NCBI GenBank assembly: GCA_903887775.1
Contig: CAISRB010000019.1
Span: 124,001-188,000 of the forward strand
DNA: 64,000 bases
Direction of reading: 5' to 3'
Origin: an uncultured Bacteroidales bacterium
Lineage (GTDB): Bacteria; Bacteroidota; Bacteroidia; Bacteroidales; FEN-979
In this document: piece by piece, positions 35,713 through 44,320 of the stretch
How the letters are laid out: each line of letters opens with the position of its first letter
Position numbering within the stretch: the stretch's first letter is position 1
Notes under the pieces: model-generated
What the model saw: the letters and a program-made list of their open reading frames with translations, nothing else
Told to the model about the DNA's origin: nothing
The model's database searches: none
Made by a program: the position numbers and the translations under genes

Positions 35713-37176
35713 ATGAAGCGACACTGGATCGGAGGCGAATGGATGGGCCAGGTCAACAGGGAGCCCATTGATATCATCAATCCTGCCACCGAGGAGGTTT
35801 TTGAGCAGGTTCTGGACGGCAGCCGTGGGGATGCTGATGCGGCTGTTGTGGCTGCCAAAAAAGCTTTCGGGATCTGGCACCGTATGACCGCCGTATCACG
35901 TGGCGAACTCCTGCACGAAGTTGCGGACCGGCTGAAAGCACGGACTGAAGAGATTGCACGCCTCCTGACCTTGGAAGGAGGCAAACCACTCAAGGAAAAC
36001 ATCGACGAAGTAGGGTGGTGTGTGGCCTGTTTCCACTACTATGCAGAAATAGGGCGCAACAGCCGGGGACGGGTCATTCCCAGCATCGAGTCCACCCAGT
36101 TGTCGATGGTGCTGAAGGAGCCCTATGGGGTAGTGGTATGCATCGTACCTTATAACTATCCCCTGCTCCTGATGGCATGGAAAGTGGCGCCGGCCCTGGC
36201 CGCCGGCAATACGGTCATTATTAAACCCAGCAGTATTACACCACTCGCCACTCTGGCCTTTAGCGAGTGTTTCGAAGTGCTGCCGCCGGGCGCAGTGAAT
36301 ATCGTCACCGGCTCTGGCGAAGAAATCGGCAATGCTCTGGTTACCCATCCCGGTACGCATGTGGTGGCTTTTACAGGCAGCACCGGGACGGGACGAAAGA
36401 TCGCCCGCCAATGTGCCGAAAGTTTCAAGAAAGTCACGCTGGAACTTGGAGGCAAAGATCCTTTCGTAGTCTGCGAAGACAGTGATGTTAAGGTGGCAGC
36501 ACGGGCGGTGGCCTGGGCAGCCTACCTCAATGCAGGCCAGGTCTGCACATCCTCAGAGCGCATCTATGTACAGAGCTCTATTGCAGATCGCTTTCTGGAA
36601 GCTTTGGTAGACTTTACCGGCACTCTAAGGCTTGGTCCCGGTATAGAGCCGACCACCGACATCGGGCCACTGGCACGCGACCACTACCGGCGCAAAGTGG
36701 AGGAACATGTTGAGGAGGCAAGGAAGATGGGGGCAGTCGTACTGGCCGGAGGCAAGCGACCTGCGGGATTTCAGAAGGGATACTATTACGAGCCAACGGT
36801 GCTGACCAATGTCACGTCCTCAATGAGAGTGATGAGCGAAGAAACCTTCGGACCGGTGGCGCCCGTTATGGTCTACAATGACTTCGACGAGGCTATCCGC
36901 CTTGCGCAGGGGACTCAATACGGCCTTGGTGCCGTCCTCTTCACCCGCGACGCAGTAAAAGCAAAGACTTTCTTCGAAGAGGTCAAGGCGGGAAGCATCT
37001 GGATCAACGACCCCCTGACCGATAACGACGCAGGACCGTTCGGCGGCATGAAGATGAGCGGCCTGGGACGCGAGCTTGGGCTGGAGGGCCTGGAGGAATT
37101 TATGGAGACTAAACACGTGCACTGGGATTTTGTGCAGAAGGAAAAGCCCTGGTGGTATCCTTATAAACGGGGATAA
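35713..37176 (+). CDS. NAD(P)-dependent aldehyde dehydrogenase, likely 4-aminobutanal dehydrogenase
   Basis: 487 residues with all ALDH landmarks: IVPYNYP, IIKPSS, FTGSTGTGRKIA (coenzyme loop), catalytic Glu in TLELGGKDPF, catalytic Cys in NAGQVCTSSER, and EETFGPVAP. It starts 20 bases after patA and completes the putrescine route to 4-aminobutanoate. The match is to the broad betaine/gamma-aminobutyraldehyde group, so other aminoaldehydes are possible. Same raised GC content as patA, so the pair probably moved together. Confidence 0.88.
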   Translation: MKRHWIGGEWMGQVNREPIDIINPATEEVFEQVLDGSRGDADAAVVAAKKAFGIWHRMTAVSRGELLHEVADRLKARTEEIARLLTLEGGKPLKENIDEVGWCVACFHYYAEIGRNSRGRVIPSIESTQLSMVLKEPYGVVVCIVPYNYPLLLMAWKVAPALAAGNTVIIKPSSITPLATLAFSECFEVLPPGAVNIVTGSGEEIGNALVTHPGTHVVAFTGSTGTGRKIARQCAESFKKVTLELGGKDPFVVCEDSDVKVAARAVAWAAYLNAGQVCTSSERIYVQSSIADRFLEALVDFTGTLRLGPGIEPTTDIGPLARDHYRRKVEEHVEEARKMGAVVLAGGKRPAGFQKGYYYEPTVLTNVTSSMRVMSEETFGPVAPVMVYNDFDEAIRLAQGTQYGLGAVLFTRDAVKAKTFFEEVKAGSIWINDPLTDNDAGPFGGMKMSGLGRELGLEGLEEFMETKHVHWDFVQKEKPWWYPYKRG

Positions 37177-37213
37177 TCTGCTGTCCCTTGCATAATTATT
37201 AAATACGGCAAGT

Positions 37214-38122
37214 TTATTTGATAACAGGAATTAAATTGAATTTAACATCGGAGAAATGCTGTGCGAGACGGTTTTTCATCGCTTCCTGCAGATCGGCTAT
37301 CTCGGATAAGTTTCTGTTTTTCGAAAAATTCAGTTCTATCTCGATAATCTTCTGCCTGCCGCTGGTTCTGGAATAAATGTAGCCAATCCCTTCATACTGA
37401 TTGAATTGTTCTGCCAGGGTTTTCATAATCATCAACTGATCAGCCTCTTTTAAGGGCAGATCGATCAGTGCTTCAAAGTTTTCTTTCATTACTTTCAGTG
37501 AATTGACAATCCAATAGGTTGCGACGATAACCGAAAGCAAAATGTCGATGATTCTCGCCTGGAGGACCATGTGGGAATGCTGAAGATAGAGTGCTACCAG
37601 AAGGGAAACTGCAGATAATATCGTTTCAATGAGACAGATCGTGTAATATACATTGTAAGCTTTCAGGATCGGAGAGTAAGCGTCAGACCGCTTCATAATC
37701 GAATTAGCCCACCATTTTAGCATGACCAGGCGGAGATTGATGTAAAGAAAAGCTATTTGTGTGTATCCAAAACTGATTGTTGGCGGGGCATTAACTGAAG
37801 TTTTCCATATAGAATAAAGGACAATTCCCGCACCGGGCAAGCTCAGGCCGGCCTGAAAAAAACTTATAAAATTTTCCAGTCTTCCGGTTCCATATGGAAA
37901 TTTATAAGAATTGTCTTTTATGGAAAGATCCAGCGCAATTATTGCGAAAAAATAAACTATGAGCGATAAGGAGTTTTGCAGCATGAAAGTAAAAATGATA
38001 ACAGAATTTGAAATATACGCGATATACAGGCATAAAAGAGTTTCCAACAGCAAAGTCCAGAAGCCTGCAATGAAAAATCTCTTAATTTCTTTTCTTGTTT
38101 TTAGAATATCATCGGTAAACAT
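37214..38122 (-). CDS. CDF-like cation transporter, second copy, metal site lost
   Basis: 302 residues with six helices and a C-terminal domain ending FSDVKFNLIPVIK. The loop PYGTGRLENFIS places it in the CDF family and near the protein at 22653-23570 (both end in nearly the same NLIP/RLIP stretch). By eye alignment to FieF, the helix-2 DxxxD becomes QxxxS and the helix-5 HxxxD is absent (YTICLIE). Loss of all four usual ligands suggests a different substrate or a structural role. The gene lies just outside the prophage's left junction and reads away from it. Confidence 0.72.
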   Translation of the reverse strand: MFTDDILKTRKEIKRFFIAGFWTLLLETLLCLYIAYISNSVIIFTFMLQNSLSLIVYFFAIIALDLSIKDNSYKFPYGTGRLENFISFFQAGLSLPGAGIVLYSIWKTSVNAPPTISFGYTQIAFLYINLRLVMLKWWANSIMKRSDAYSPILKAYNVYYTICLIETILSAVSLLVALYLQHSHMVLQARIIDILLSVIVATYWIVNSLKVMKENFEALIDLPLKEADQLMIMKTLAEQFNQYEGIGYIYSRTSGRQKIIEIELNFSKNRNLSEIADLQEAMKNRLAQHFSDVKFNLIPVIK

Positions 38123-38307
38123 AAATTTCCTGTTTGTTTAAATCCATAAACGATCCCTGATTTTCACGGTAAATATCCACCTGCATATTTGTTACCAGCA
38201 GGATGTACCCTCAAAGATAAGTTTTTTCGTTGCCAGCCAATTATATTTCTGTCCGGAAAAGTTCAATTCAGGTCACCCCCTGAATATTCCGGCCTGTTGG
38301 ATGTATG

Positions 38308-38349
38308 CAAAAAAATAAAAAGCCACCTACATTTTATTTGTAAGTGGCT
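38308..38349 (-). terminator. Rho-independent terminator of the tRNA-Arg gene
   Basis: On the minus strand AGCCACttAC pairs with GTaggTGGCT (arms 38340-38349 and 38321-38330, with one mismatch), followed by a T-rich tract (38308-38320 on plus is A-rich). It lies directly behind the tRNA-Arg 3' fragment, so it was the terminator of the original tRNA gene. Confidence 0.75.
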
Positions 38350-38359
38350 GATTATCTTG

Positions 38360-38403
38360 TGACCCCGGAGGGAGTCAAACCCCCAACCTTCTGATCCGTA
38401 GTC
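38360..38403 (-). tRNA. 3' fragment of tRNA-Arg(ACG), prophage attachment site
   Basis: On the minus strand the segment reads from the anticodon loop (CTACGGA, anticodon ACG) through the variable region, a complete T arm (GGGGG / TTTGACT / CCCTC) and the acceptor 3' strand CGGGGTC plus A. The 5' half of a tRNA (acceptor 5' strand, D arm, 5' anticodon stem) is absent, as the sequence upstream becomes A/T-rich and unrelated. This is the expected attL remnant after site-specific integration into a tRNA 3' half. The intact tRNA should lie at the right end of the element, outside the window, on the minus strand. Confidence 0.85.
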
Positions 38404-38560
38404 GAAAAACTACCCTTTTTTGATATTTTGTAAAAGTTCGTAAAACAGTTTAAATATCTCTATAACAGTATGTTAATGTCAAATTGTTTAAAACTTTACA
38501 AAGCGTTTTTTGTTGTTTTTTGTACATTTGTTTGAAAAATGTTTGAAAAATTTTCCCTCT
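38404..38560. other. Integrase upstream region
   Basis: AT-rich leader between the att core and the integrase. Contains TTTACAAAG/TTTGTAAA-like inverted copies (around 38431 and 38494) that may be arm-type sites for the integrase, and the promoter box noted separately. Confidence 0.35.
38523..38530 (+). promoter_or_regulatory. Bacteroidota -7 box (TACATTTG) for the integrase gene
   Basis: TACATTTG fits TAnnTTTG, about 30 bases before the ATG at 38561. Upstream T-runs contain TTTG but at short spacing. Its location after an upstream in-frame start at 38510 supports the shorter integrase. Confidence 0.45.
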
Positions 38561-39889
38561 ATGAAAGCAATCCAAACCCCATCAATTTTACTATTTCTGG
38601 GAAAAAATTCTGCTAAGGATGGCCGCTTTCCGGTCTATCTTCGGGTCATTTACCAGCGTAAATCATGGCAGGCAATTATGAAATATCCTCAAAGGGAAGA
38701 GCCTGAAATGGCTGGTTTGGCGGGCAAATCCATACAATTATCAAAAAATGATTTTGATAATGCCACAAGTATCAAACCAACTGGCGTGAATAAAATCATT
38801 GCCAAAATCTTTTCAGGGTTCATAACAAAGGCCGATGAGGTAATTAAAAACATGAAACCATTTTTGTTTGAAAATTTTGAGACTTTATACTTCGCCAAAC
38901 CCAAAGATAAAGATGATCTGTTTTCGTCATTGGAAGTTGCAGCTGAGAATATCAGGAAGGAAGGACGTATAAGTACCGCGGTTGCCTATGAATGCACTTT
39001 GAGGTCTCTTAAAGAGTTTACAGCCAAAGAAAAATTCCCATTCGAGAGTGTCACAGTAAAGTTTCTGAAGGATTATGAAAGTTGGATGCTCACCCCCAAA
39101 GTGATTGAATGGAAAACGAAATCCGGCAAGACCAAATCCCGCACAAAAGTGAACGGACGCACCACAGTTGGAATATACCTTCGGAATGTTCGCACAGTCT
39201 TCAACCTGGTCAAACCGGTCGGGGTGCTTTATCCCTTTGGAAAGTCAAAGCAAGGACTCTATACCATCCCTAAAGGCAAGAACACCAAAAAGGCCTTAAC
39301 CCAGGCTGACGTTGCGAAGATTGCCTCCTACCCTGCCGCCAAAGGAACCATTGAGCAAATGAGCCGTGATTACTGGCTGTTCAGTTATCTATGCAATGGC
39401 ATTAATATAAAAGATATGGCCCGCTTGAAGTTCGCGAATATCAAGGGGGATAAGATTACCCTGATCAGGGCAAAAACAGCCGAATCGGTCGATGAGGAAA
39501 CAACCATCGACATCATGATTACCAAACAAATCGGCCGCATCATCGATCTGCATGGCAATAAGCCGGGCACCAGCGATCAGTATATATTTCCCATCCTCAC
39601 TAAAGACATGACGCCGGAGGATGAGTACCGGGCCATCCAGCAGGCGGTGCAAACCATCAATAAAAACATGACGAATATCTGCAGCGAGCTTAAGATTGCC
39701 CGGGCAACCACTTACACGGCCCGGCATAGCTTTGCAACAGTATTAAAGAGATCGGGAGCCTCAATCGAGTTCATCAGCGAATCCCTGGGCCACCGTAACA
39801 AGCAAACCACCCAGAACTACCTGGCCAATTTCGAGGACGAAGAAAAAAAGAAATGGGCCAATATGTTACTGCCCGAAACAGATATTTAA
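38561..39889 (+). CDS. int: Tyrosine recombinase / phage integrase
   Basis: 442 residues from the ATG at 38561. The arm-binding N-terminal domain (about 1-70), a SAM-like core-binding domain (about 115-230) and the catalytic domain (about 245-435) are visible. Catalytic landmarks: Arg in IKDMARLKF, a His-Arg motif in TARHSFATV, GHR in SLGHRNKQTT and the nucleophile Tyr in TQNYL. This layout is common in Bacteroidota prophages and conjugative elements. It sits next to the tRNA-Arg fragment and therefore drives integration and excision of this element. Earlier ATG-like start at 38510 is not needed. Confidence 0.93.
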   Translation: MKAIQTPSILLFLGKNSAKDGRFPVYLRVIYQRKSWQAIMKYPQREEPEMAGLAGKSIQLSKNDFDNATSIKPTGVNKIIAKIFSGFITKADEVIKNMKPFLFENFETLYFAKPKDKDDLFSSLEVAAENIRKEGRISTAVAYECTLRSLKEFTAKEKFPFESVTVKFLKDYESWMLTPKVIEWKTKSGKTKSRTKVNGRTTVGIYLRNVRTVFNLVKPVGVLYPFGKSKQGLYTIPKGKNTKKALTQADVAKIASYPAAKGTIEQMSRDYWLFSYLCNGINIKDMARLKFANIKGDKITLIRAKTAESVDEETTIDIMITKQIGRIIDLHGNKPGTSDQYIFPILTKDMTPEDEYRAIQQAVQTINKNMTNICSELKIARATTYTARHSFATVLKRSGASIEFISESLGHRNKQTTQNYLANFEDEEKKKWANMLLPETDI

Positions 39890-39945
39890 GAATTTCGGTA
39901 AAACCTTCCATCACTCTTCCGGCGATTAACAGCCTGTCATATGTT

Positions 39946-39994
39946 AATAACCTTACCAAGCTGGTTATTACCAGCACGGTAATGATTATTTTTT
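39946..39994 (+). terminator. Rho-independent terminator after the integrase
   Basis: Nested stems AATAA/TTATT, TTACC/GGTAA and GCTGG/CCAGC with a 6-base loop, followed by a T-run. It separates integrase transcription from the phage gene at 40133. Confidence 0.7.
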
Positions 39995-40064
39995 AGGGTG
40001 CCCTGTTGTTGAAAACCTTCCGAATAATAATTTTTATCAACAGAGAGTCCTCGGTCTTTCACCA

Positions 40065-40072
40065 TAAATTTG
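40065..40072 (+). promoter_or_regulatory. Bacteroidota -7 box (TAAATTTG) in front of early phage gene
   Basis: TAAATTTG fits TAnnTTTG. Transcription from about 40079 would give a leader holding a CCCCC/GGGGG hairpin (40080-40096) and then the ATG at 40133. Confidence 0.4.
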
Positions 40073-40132
40073 TTTGTTCCCCCATTCACGGGGGTGGTCA
40101 TCTTGGCCGGAATAAACAAATCCATTCTTGTT

Positions 40133-40990
40133 ATGAAGGTCGCCGAATATGTGCCCAGGTATGGGTTACTGATGAATCTTGATCACACCATATTGGTCCA
40201 GGATAAAAACCTGCCGGTAAAGGAGCTGTTGAAAAATTATCCCGAACTTGAATTGACCGACGATCACGTTAAACAGCTTGATACCATTGATCTTTCTTCA
40301 TTATACACTGGCCTTAATCAGATCTTTGTCAACGAGGAAATCATTATTGCGATTTTACAGAACCTGCTCGATGCTTACATTCATCGGGGTGGCGATTCCT
40401 TAACCTGGCTTTCATCCACCTTTCAAAGATTTCATGAGAACCCTCAGAATTTCAGCCCCGAATTAAGGCATATTGTCGAAGGTTACCTTGTGAAAATGAT
40501 GCATAACCTTACGTTCCCTGCAACAGCTCCTGCCATCGGATTTCTCAATCCCAAATCATTAACCTCCTATGAGAGCAGGAAAAAGAAACCCGCCTTTAAC
40601 ACCCTTCTTGAAGCCTTCAATAACGTATCGGACTATCAGCAGGTCATGGCCAAGCTTCAGGATAAAGGATTTTGCACAGGCAGTGGTACCTGGCACGATT
40701 ACCGGCCTGGCTGGAAGTTGATCGTGGTAAGTCTGGTGAAATGGCTTGCTATTTATGGCTTTTGCAAGAAAGCTAAATTTACCATCTCCGAAATCCAGTC
40801 CATCTGCACGAATACCTTCAAAACCGAGGATATCAGTTCTTCTACCATCACGCATGTTAATCCTTCACCAAAGGAATTTTCCTATCTGTTCAACGAACTG
40901 AAAAAGACCATCATAGTTTCCATCATCCCTTTTCTTGCCTTTCTTATCGATGCACTGGATTTCGATTGCCTGGTTTGCCTCGTTTGCTGA
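40133..40990 (+). CDS. Phage protein of unknown function (285 aa)
   Basis: 285 residues from the ATG at 40133. The central part contains a charged region with RKKKPAFN, and about 215-255 (FTISEIQSICTNTFKTEDIS) looks like a helix-turn-helix-type segment. The C-terminal 25 residues are hydrophobic and Cys-rich (IIPFLAFLIDALDFD then CLVCLVC), which could be a membrane tail. I do not recognise the family. It is the first gene after the integrase terminator and precedes a regulatory HTH gene, so a role in regulation or early control is plausible. An upstream in-frame start (40070) lies too close to the promoter box. Confidence 0.6.
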   Translation: MKVAEYVPRYGLLMNLDHTILVQDKNLPVKELLKNYPELELTDDHVKQLDTIDLSSLYTGLNQIFVNEEIIIAILQNLLDAYIHRGGDSLTWLSSTFQRFHENPQNFSPELRHIVEGYLVKMMHNLTFPATAPAIGFLNPKSLTSYESRKKKPAFNTLLEAFNNVSDYQQVMAKLQDKGFCTGSGTWHDYRPGWKLIVVSLVKWLAIYGFCKKAKFTISEIQSICTNTFKTEDISSSTITHVNPSPKEFSYLFNELKKTIIVSIIPFLAFLIDALDFDCLVCLVC

Positions 40991-41071
40991 TCGGCAAATC
41001 AGGCAAAGGCAATTTGAACTTTTCGCTTTTTTTTGTATTTTATTTGCTGCTGGTTTTAAATCAAATCAGCA

Positions 41072-41398
41072 ATGCAAGACTTTATTCTCTCCCCTCTTTC
41101 CCTCAGCGAGCTTGAAACCCTCATCTTTAACCAGGTCCGTAAAGCTTTAAAAGAATCCCTTCTTACCAGTAACGATCCGGTCAAGGATGAACTACTCACC
41201 ATCGAATCGGCTGCCGAACTGCTGTCCGTAACAGTGCCAACGGTATATGGATATGTCCACCAGCGGGCCATTCCCTGCATGAAACGCCGGGGCCGCTTGT
41301 ATTTCTCGAAAGTCGAACTCCTCGCTTGGGTTAAATCAGCCAGGCGTTCCACCGTCGATGAGATCAAAGCCAACGCCATCGCCAGCCTAGTCCGGTAA
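41072..41398 (+). CDS. Excisionase-like helix-turn-helix protein
   Basis: 108 residues. About 45-98 is a winged HTH of the MerR/excisionase (HTH_17) type: LLTIESAAELLSVTVPTVYGYV then IPCMKRRGRLYFSKVELLAWV. Such proteins bend DNA at att sites or act as regulators in Bacteroidota mobile elements. The N-terminal ~40 residues are helical. It sits between the integrase region and the recombination module. Confidence 0.8.
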   Translation: MQDFILSPLSLSELETLIFNQVRKALKESLLTSNDPVKDELLTIESAAELLSVTVPTVYGYVHQRAIPCMKRRGRLYFSKVELLAWVKSARRSTVDEIKANAIASLVR

Positions 41399-41400
41399 TC

Positions 41401-41425
41401 CCCAACCCCCAATCCCTAACCCCAT
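41401..41425. repeat. Heptad repeat array 1
   Basis: The whole 25-base spacer before the ATG at 41424 is built of 7-base units cccaacc, cccaatc, cctaacc, then cc. One of seven arrays of this family in the prophage; see findings. Confidence 0.7.
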
Positions 41426-43367
41426 GAACATCCAGCTCAAACAACTAACTCTCTCAAATTTCAAGGGAATAAGGCAGCTCACCATTGAACTGAATGCCAT
41501 AACGAATATCCAGGGCGATAACGGTACCGGCAAGTCAACCATTTTCGATGCGTTTGCCTGGTTGCTTTTCGGCAAGGATTCACACGATGCAAAAGACTTT
41601 AACATCAAAACGCTGGATGAAACCAGCAAGGCAATACCCATGCTTGAACATTCTGTTGAAGGGATATTGACTGCGGATGGCATCGAGACTACCCTTAAAC
41701 GGACGTACCAGGAAAAGTGGACCCGTCGCCGGGGCGCTGAGCAATCGGAGCTTACAGGTCACGAAACTCTGTTCTGGTGGAACGGTGTCCCCCTGCAGGC
41801 TGGTGAGTACAAGTCAAAGATTGATAATCTCATCAATGAAGGTTTATTCAAGCTGCTCACATCCACTTTGTATTTCAATTCGATGAAGTGGCAGGACCGC
41901 CGCCAGGTATTGATCCTCATTGCCGGTGAGATCAGTGATAAGGAAGTGCTGAGCAACATGGATAAGGAACAGGTAAAGGATATTACCGCCATTCTCAATT
42001 CCGGCAAGGACCTGGCCGATTTCCGTAAGGAGATTGCGGTTCGCAAAAAAAAGCTCAGCGATGAGTTAAAGACGATTCCTTCCCGCATCGATGAAGTCAC
42101 AAAGGGTTTGCCAGAACCGCTCGATTTCGAAGCCGTCAAGGCCGATATCTCCCAAAAGCAAGCTGCCTTGCTCGAAGTAGAGAATACGATCACCGACCAG
42201 GTCACGGCTTACAAGCAGAAGGCAGAAGAGATCCAGTGCATCCAGAACCAGGTGTTCAAACTCCGCGAAACCATGAATTCAATGCAGTTCGAAGAGAAAT
42301 CCAGTCTGCAGAAAGTCCGGAATGAACAAATGCTGAAGCTCAACGATCTGAAACAACAGCATTCTGTTCTTTCCCACCGGTTGAAAGATGAGCAGCATGC
42401 TCTCGATGTTTCGCTTCAATCCAAATCGTCCATCGAATCCGAGATCAATGAGCTCAGGGCCGAATGGACCGCGGTCAGTATGGCAGAATTGATTTTTAAG
42501 GAGGATGAATTTGTTTGTCCTCTCTGCAAACGGGAACTGAATCCCGAAAGCATTGCCGAGAAGTCCGCACAAATGATTCAGACCTTCACTGAAAATAATT
42601 CAAAACGGCTGGCGGATATCACCACCCGGGGCCGCCGGCTTTCTGTAACATTTGGCGAAATCACGGCGGATATCGAAACTACCAAAGCCGAAGTCCATAA
42701 ACTTTCAGCATCACTTGAATCACTTTCCCAACAACTCTCCGAATCCGAAACTCTGCCAGCTCCCCTGGACCCTGATCCCGATTCCGTCCCTCAGTGCGTC
42801 GAAATCCGTCAGCAGATAGCAAAACTTGAGCTGCAGATCCTCGAAACTCCGAAGCTCAACCTCGAATCCCTCAAACAGCAAAAATCCCGGCTCCAGTCTC
42901 AAATCTACAACCTTCAGGTCACCCTGGGACATCTCGATGTGATCAAGCGCGGCAAAACCCGTATCAACGAACTCCTGGCCCTTGAAAAATCCCTCGCCGC
43001 CCAAATCAGCAATCTCGAAAAGCAGGAATTCTCCATGGATGCCTACAGCCGCTCCCGCATGGATATGGTCGAAGCCCGGGTCAACGGCAAATTCAGTCTC
43101 GTCAAATTCAGGATGTTCAACACCCTCATCAACGGTGGCATAGAAGAAGCCTGCGATTGCATGGTCCAGGGCGTCCCCTATGCCGACGTCAACAGCGCCG
43201 GCAAGATCCGGGCTGGCATCGACATTATCAACACCCTGAGTAAACACTACAGCATCACCGCCCCCATCTGGATCGACAACCGCGAATCCACAAACACCAT
43301 CCCCCACACCGAATCCCAACTTATAAACCTTATCGTCAGCACCGACAAAACCCTGATAATCAAATAA
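41424..43367 (+). CDS. SbcC/Rad50-like ATPase of the phage recombination module
   Basis: 647 residues. The N-terminal head has the Walker A motif GDNGTGKST (near residue 31) in an LSNFKGIRQLTIEL context. Two long coiled-coil arms flank a zinc-hook-like CPLCKREL motif (near residue 370). The C-terminal head holds the Walker B-like APIWIDNRES. This is the size of small phage SbcC homologues. Such ATPases work with a nuclease in end processing. It lies 59 bases before recT, and the MBL-fold hydrolase is a candidate partner nuclease. Confidence 0.82.
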   Translation: MNIQLKQLTLSNFKGIRQLTIELNAITNIQGDNGTGKSTIFDAFAWLLFGKDSHDAKDFNIKTLDETSKAIPMLEHSVEGILTADGIETTLKRTYQEKWTRRRGAEQSELTGHETLFWWNGVPLQAGEYKSKIDNLINEGLFKLLTSTLYFNSMKWQDRRQVLILIAGEISDKEVLSNMDKEQVKDITAILNSGKDLADFRKEIAVRKKKLSDELKTIPSRIDEVTKGLPEPLDFEAVKADISQKQAALLEVENTITDQVTAYKQKAEEIQCIQNQVFKLRETMNSMQFEEKSSLQKVRNEQMLKLNDLKQQHSVLSHRLKDEQHALDVSLQSKSSIESEINELRAEWTAVSMAELIFKEDEFVCPLCKRELNPESIAEKSAQMIQTFTENNSKRLADITTRGRRLSVTFGEITADIETTKAEVHKLSASLESLSQQLSESETLPAPLDPDPDSVPQCVEIRQQIAKLELQILETPKLNLESLKQQKSRLQSQIYNLQVTLGHLDVIKRGKTRINELLALEKSLAAQISNLEKQEFSMDAYSRSRMDMVEARVNGKFSLVKFRMFNTLINGGIEEACDCMVQGVPYADVNSAGKIRAGIDIINTLSKHYSITAPIWIDNRESTNTIPHTESQLINLIVSTDKTLIIK

Positions 43368-43377
43368 ACATAACTCG

Positions 43378-43412
43378 ACATTCAACATTCAGTGTTCAAT
43401 ATTCGATATTCA
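43378..43412. repeat. Heptad repeat array 2
   Basis: Five 7-base units: acattca, acattca, gtgttca, atattcg, atattca. A nearly identical copy (32 of 35 bases) lies at 59402-59436 in front of the capsid gene. Ends 14 bases before the recT ATG. Confidence 0.9.
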
Positions 43413-43426
43413 AAAATCCCATTCCT

Positions 43427-44320
43427 ATGCCAACAGAAAACTCAATCAAAAAGTTCGACCAACCAATGGTCGAAAAGGTTCTCACCAAAGTAAACAGCCT
43501 CAAAGAAATCGGCGGCATCGCCCTTCCTCCCGATTACAGCGCCGAAAATGCGCTTCGCTCCGCCTGGCTAATCCTTCAGGACATGAAAGACAAGGCCAAC
43601 CTGCCGGTCCTCCAGTCATCAACCCCTGATTCTATTGCGAATTCCTTGTTTAATATGGTCGTTCAGGGTCTCAACCCGTCCAAACGCCAGTGCAGCTTCA
43701 TCCTGTATGGCAATAAACTGACCTTGCAGAGGGAATATGCCGGAAGTATAGCCCTGGCCCGCAGGTATAGCTCCATGAAGAACATATACGCCGGGGTCAT
43801 TTACAAGGGTGATGTATTTGAATACGCTATCGACACCACCACCGGCATGAAAAAGATTACGTCTCATGCCCAGCGTATGGAAAACCTGGATGATTCAAAG
43901 ATCATCGGGGCTTATGCGGTGGTGACCTTTGACGACGGATCAGTGAATACCGAGATCATGACCATGGCCCAGATCCAGAAGTCATGGGAACAGGGGCCTA
44001 CAAAAGGCAAAAGCCCGGCTCATACCAATTTCCCCGGGGAGATGGCCAAGAAAACCGTCATCAACCGGGCCTGTAAACTGCTGATTGCGGCCAGCGATGA
44101 TTCCGTGCTGATGGAACCTGGTGAAGATGGTCGTATCGGCAGGGTAAAAGCAGAGATCGAAGCCGGGGCCAATCAGGGTGATTTGATCGAAATTCCCGAA
44201 GAGGAACCTGTAGAGGCCACCATTGAACCTCTCGATCCACCTTCGCCAGCCACTTCGCCCAAACCTGAATCCAAGCGTGAGTGGAAAAGGGAAGTTTCAC
44301 CCAAGGAACCTGGTTTCTGA
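43427..44320 (+). CDS. recT: RecT family single-strand annealing protein
   Basis: 297 residues. The RecT core (about 30-215) has the typical succession NALRSAWLILQDMKDKAN, a PSKRQCSFILYGNKL stretch, LQREYAGSIALARR and MAKKTVINRACK. It coats single-stranded DNA and anneals complementary strands during phage recombination. The C-terminal ~60 residues are Pro/Glu-rich and probably flexible. Its stop overlaps the start of the MBL-fold gene by one base, so the two are coupled, as in many phages that pair RecT with a metal-dependent nuclease. Confidence 0.92.
   Translation: MPTENSIKKFDQPMVEKVLTKVNSLKEIGGIALPPDYSAENALRSAWLILQDMKDKANLPVLQSSTPDSIANSLFNMVVQGLNPSKRQCSFILYGNKLTLQREYAGSIALARRYSSMKNIYAGVIYKGDVFEYAIDTTTGMKKITSHAQRMENLDDSKIIGAYAVVTFDDGSVNTEIMTMAQIQKSWEQGPTKGKSPAHTNFPGEMAKKTVINRACKLLIAASDDSVLMEPGEDGRIGRVKAEIEAGANQGDLIEIPEEEPVEATIEPLDPPSPATSPKPESKREWKREVSPKEPGF

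Noticed and set aside
42720-43388. Long minus-strand frame opposite the SbcC-like gene
   Set aside because: A shadow frame of a well-supported plus-strand gene; no start signal and no domain.
44281-44319. Upstream in-frame start for the MBL-fold gene
   Set aside because: It lies inside recT, and the family begins at the later Met that overlaps the recT stop.
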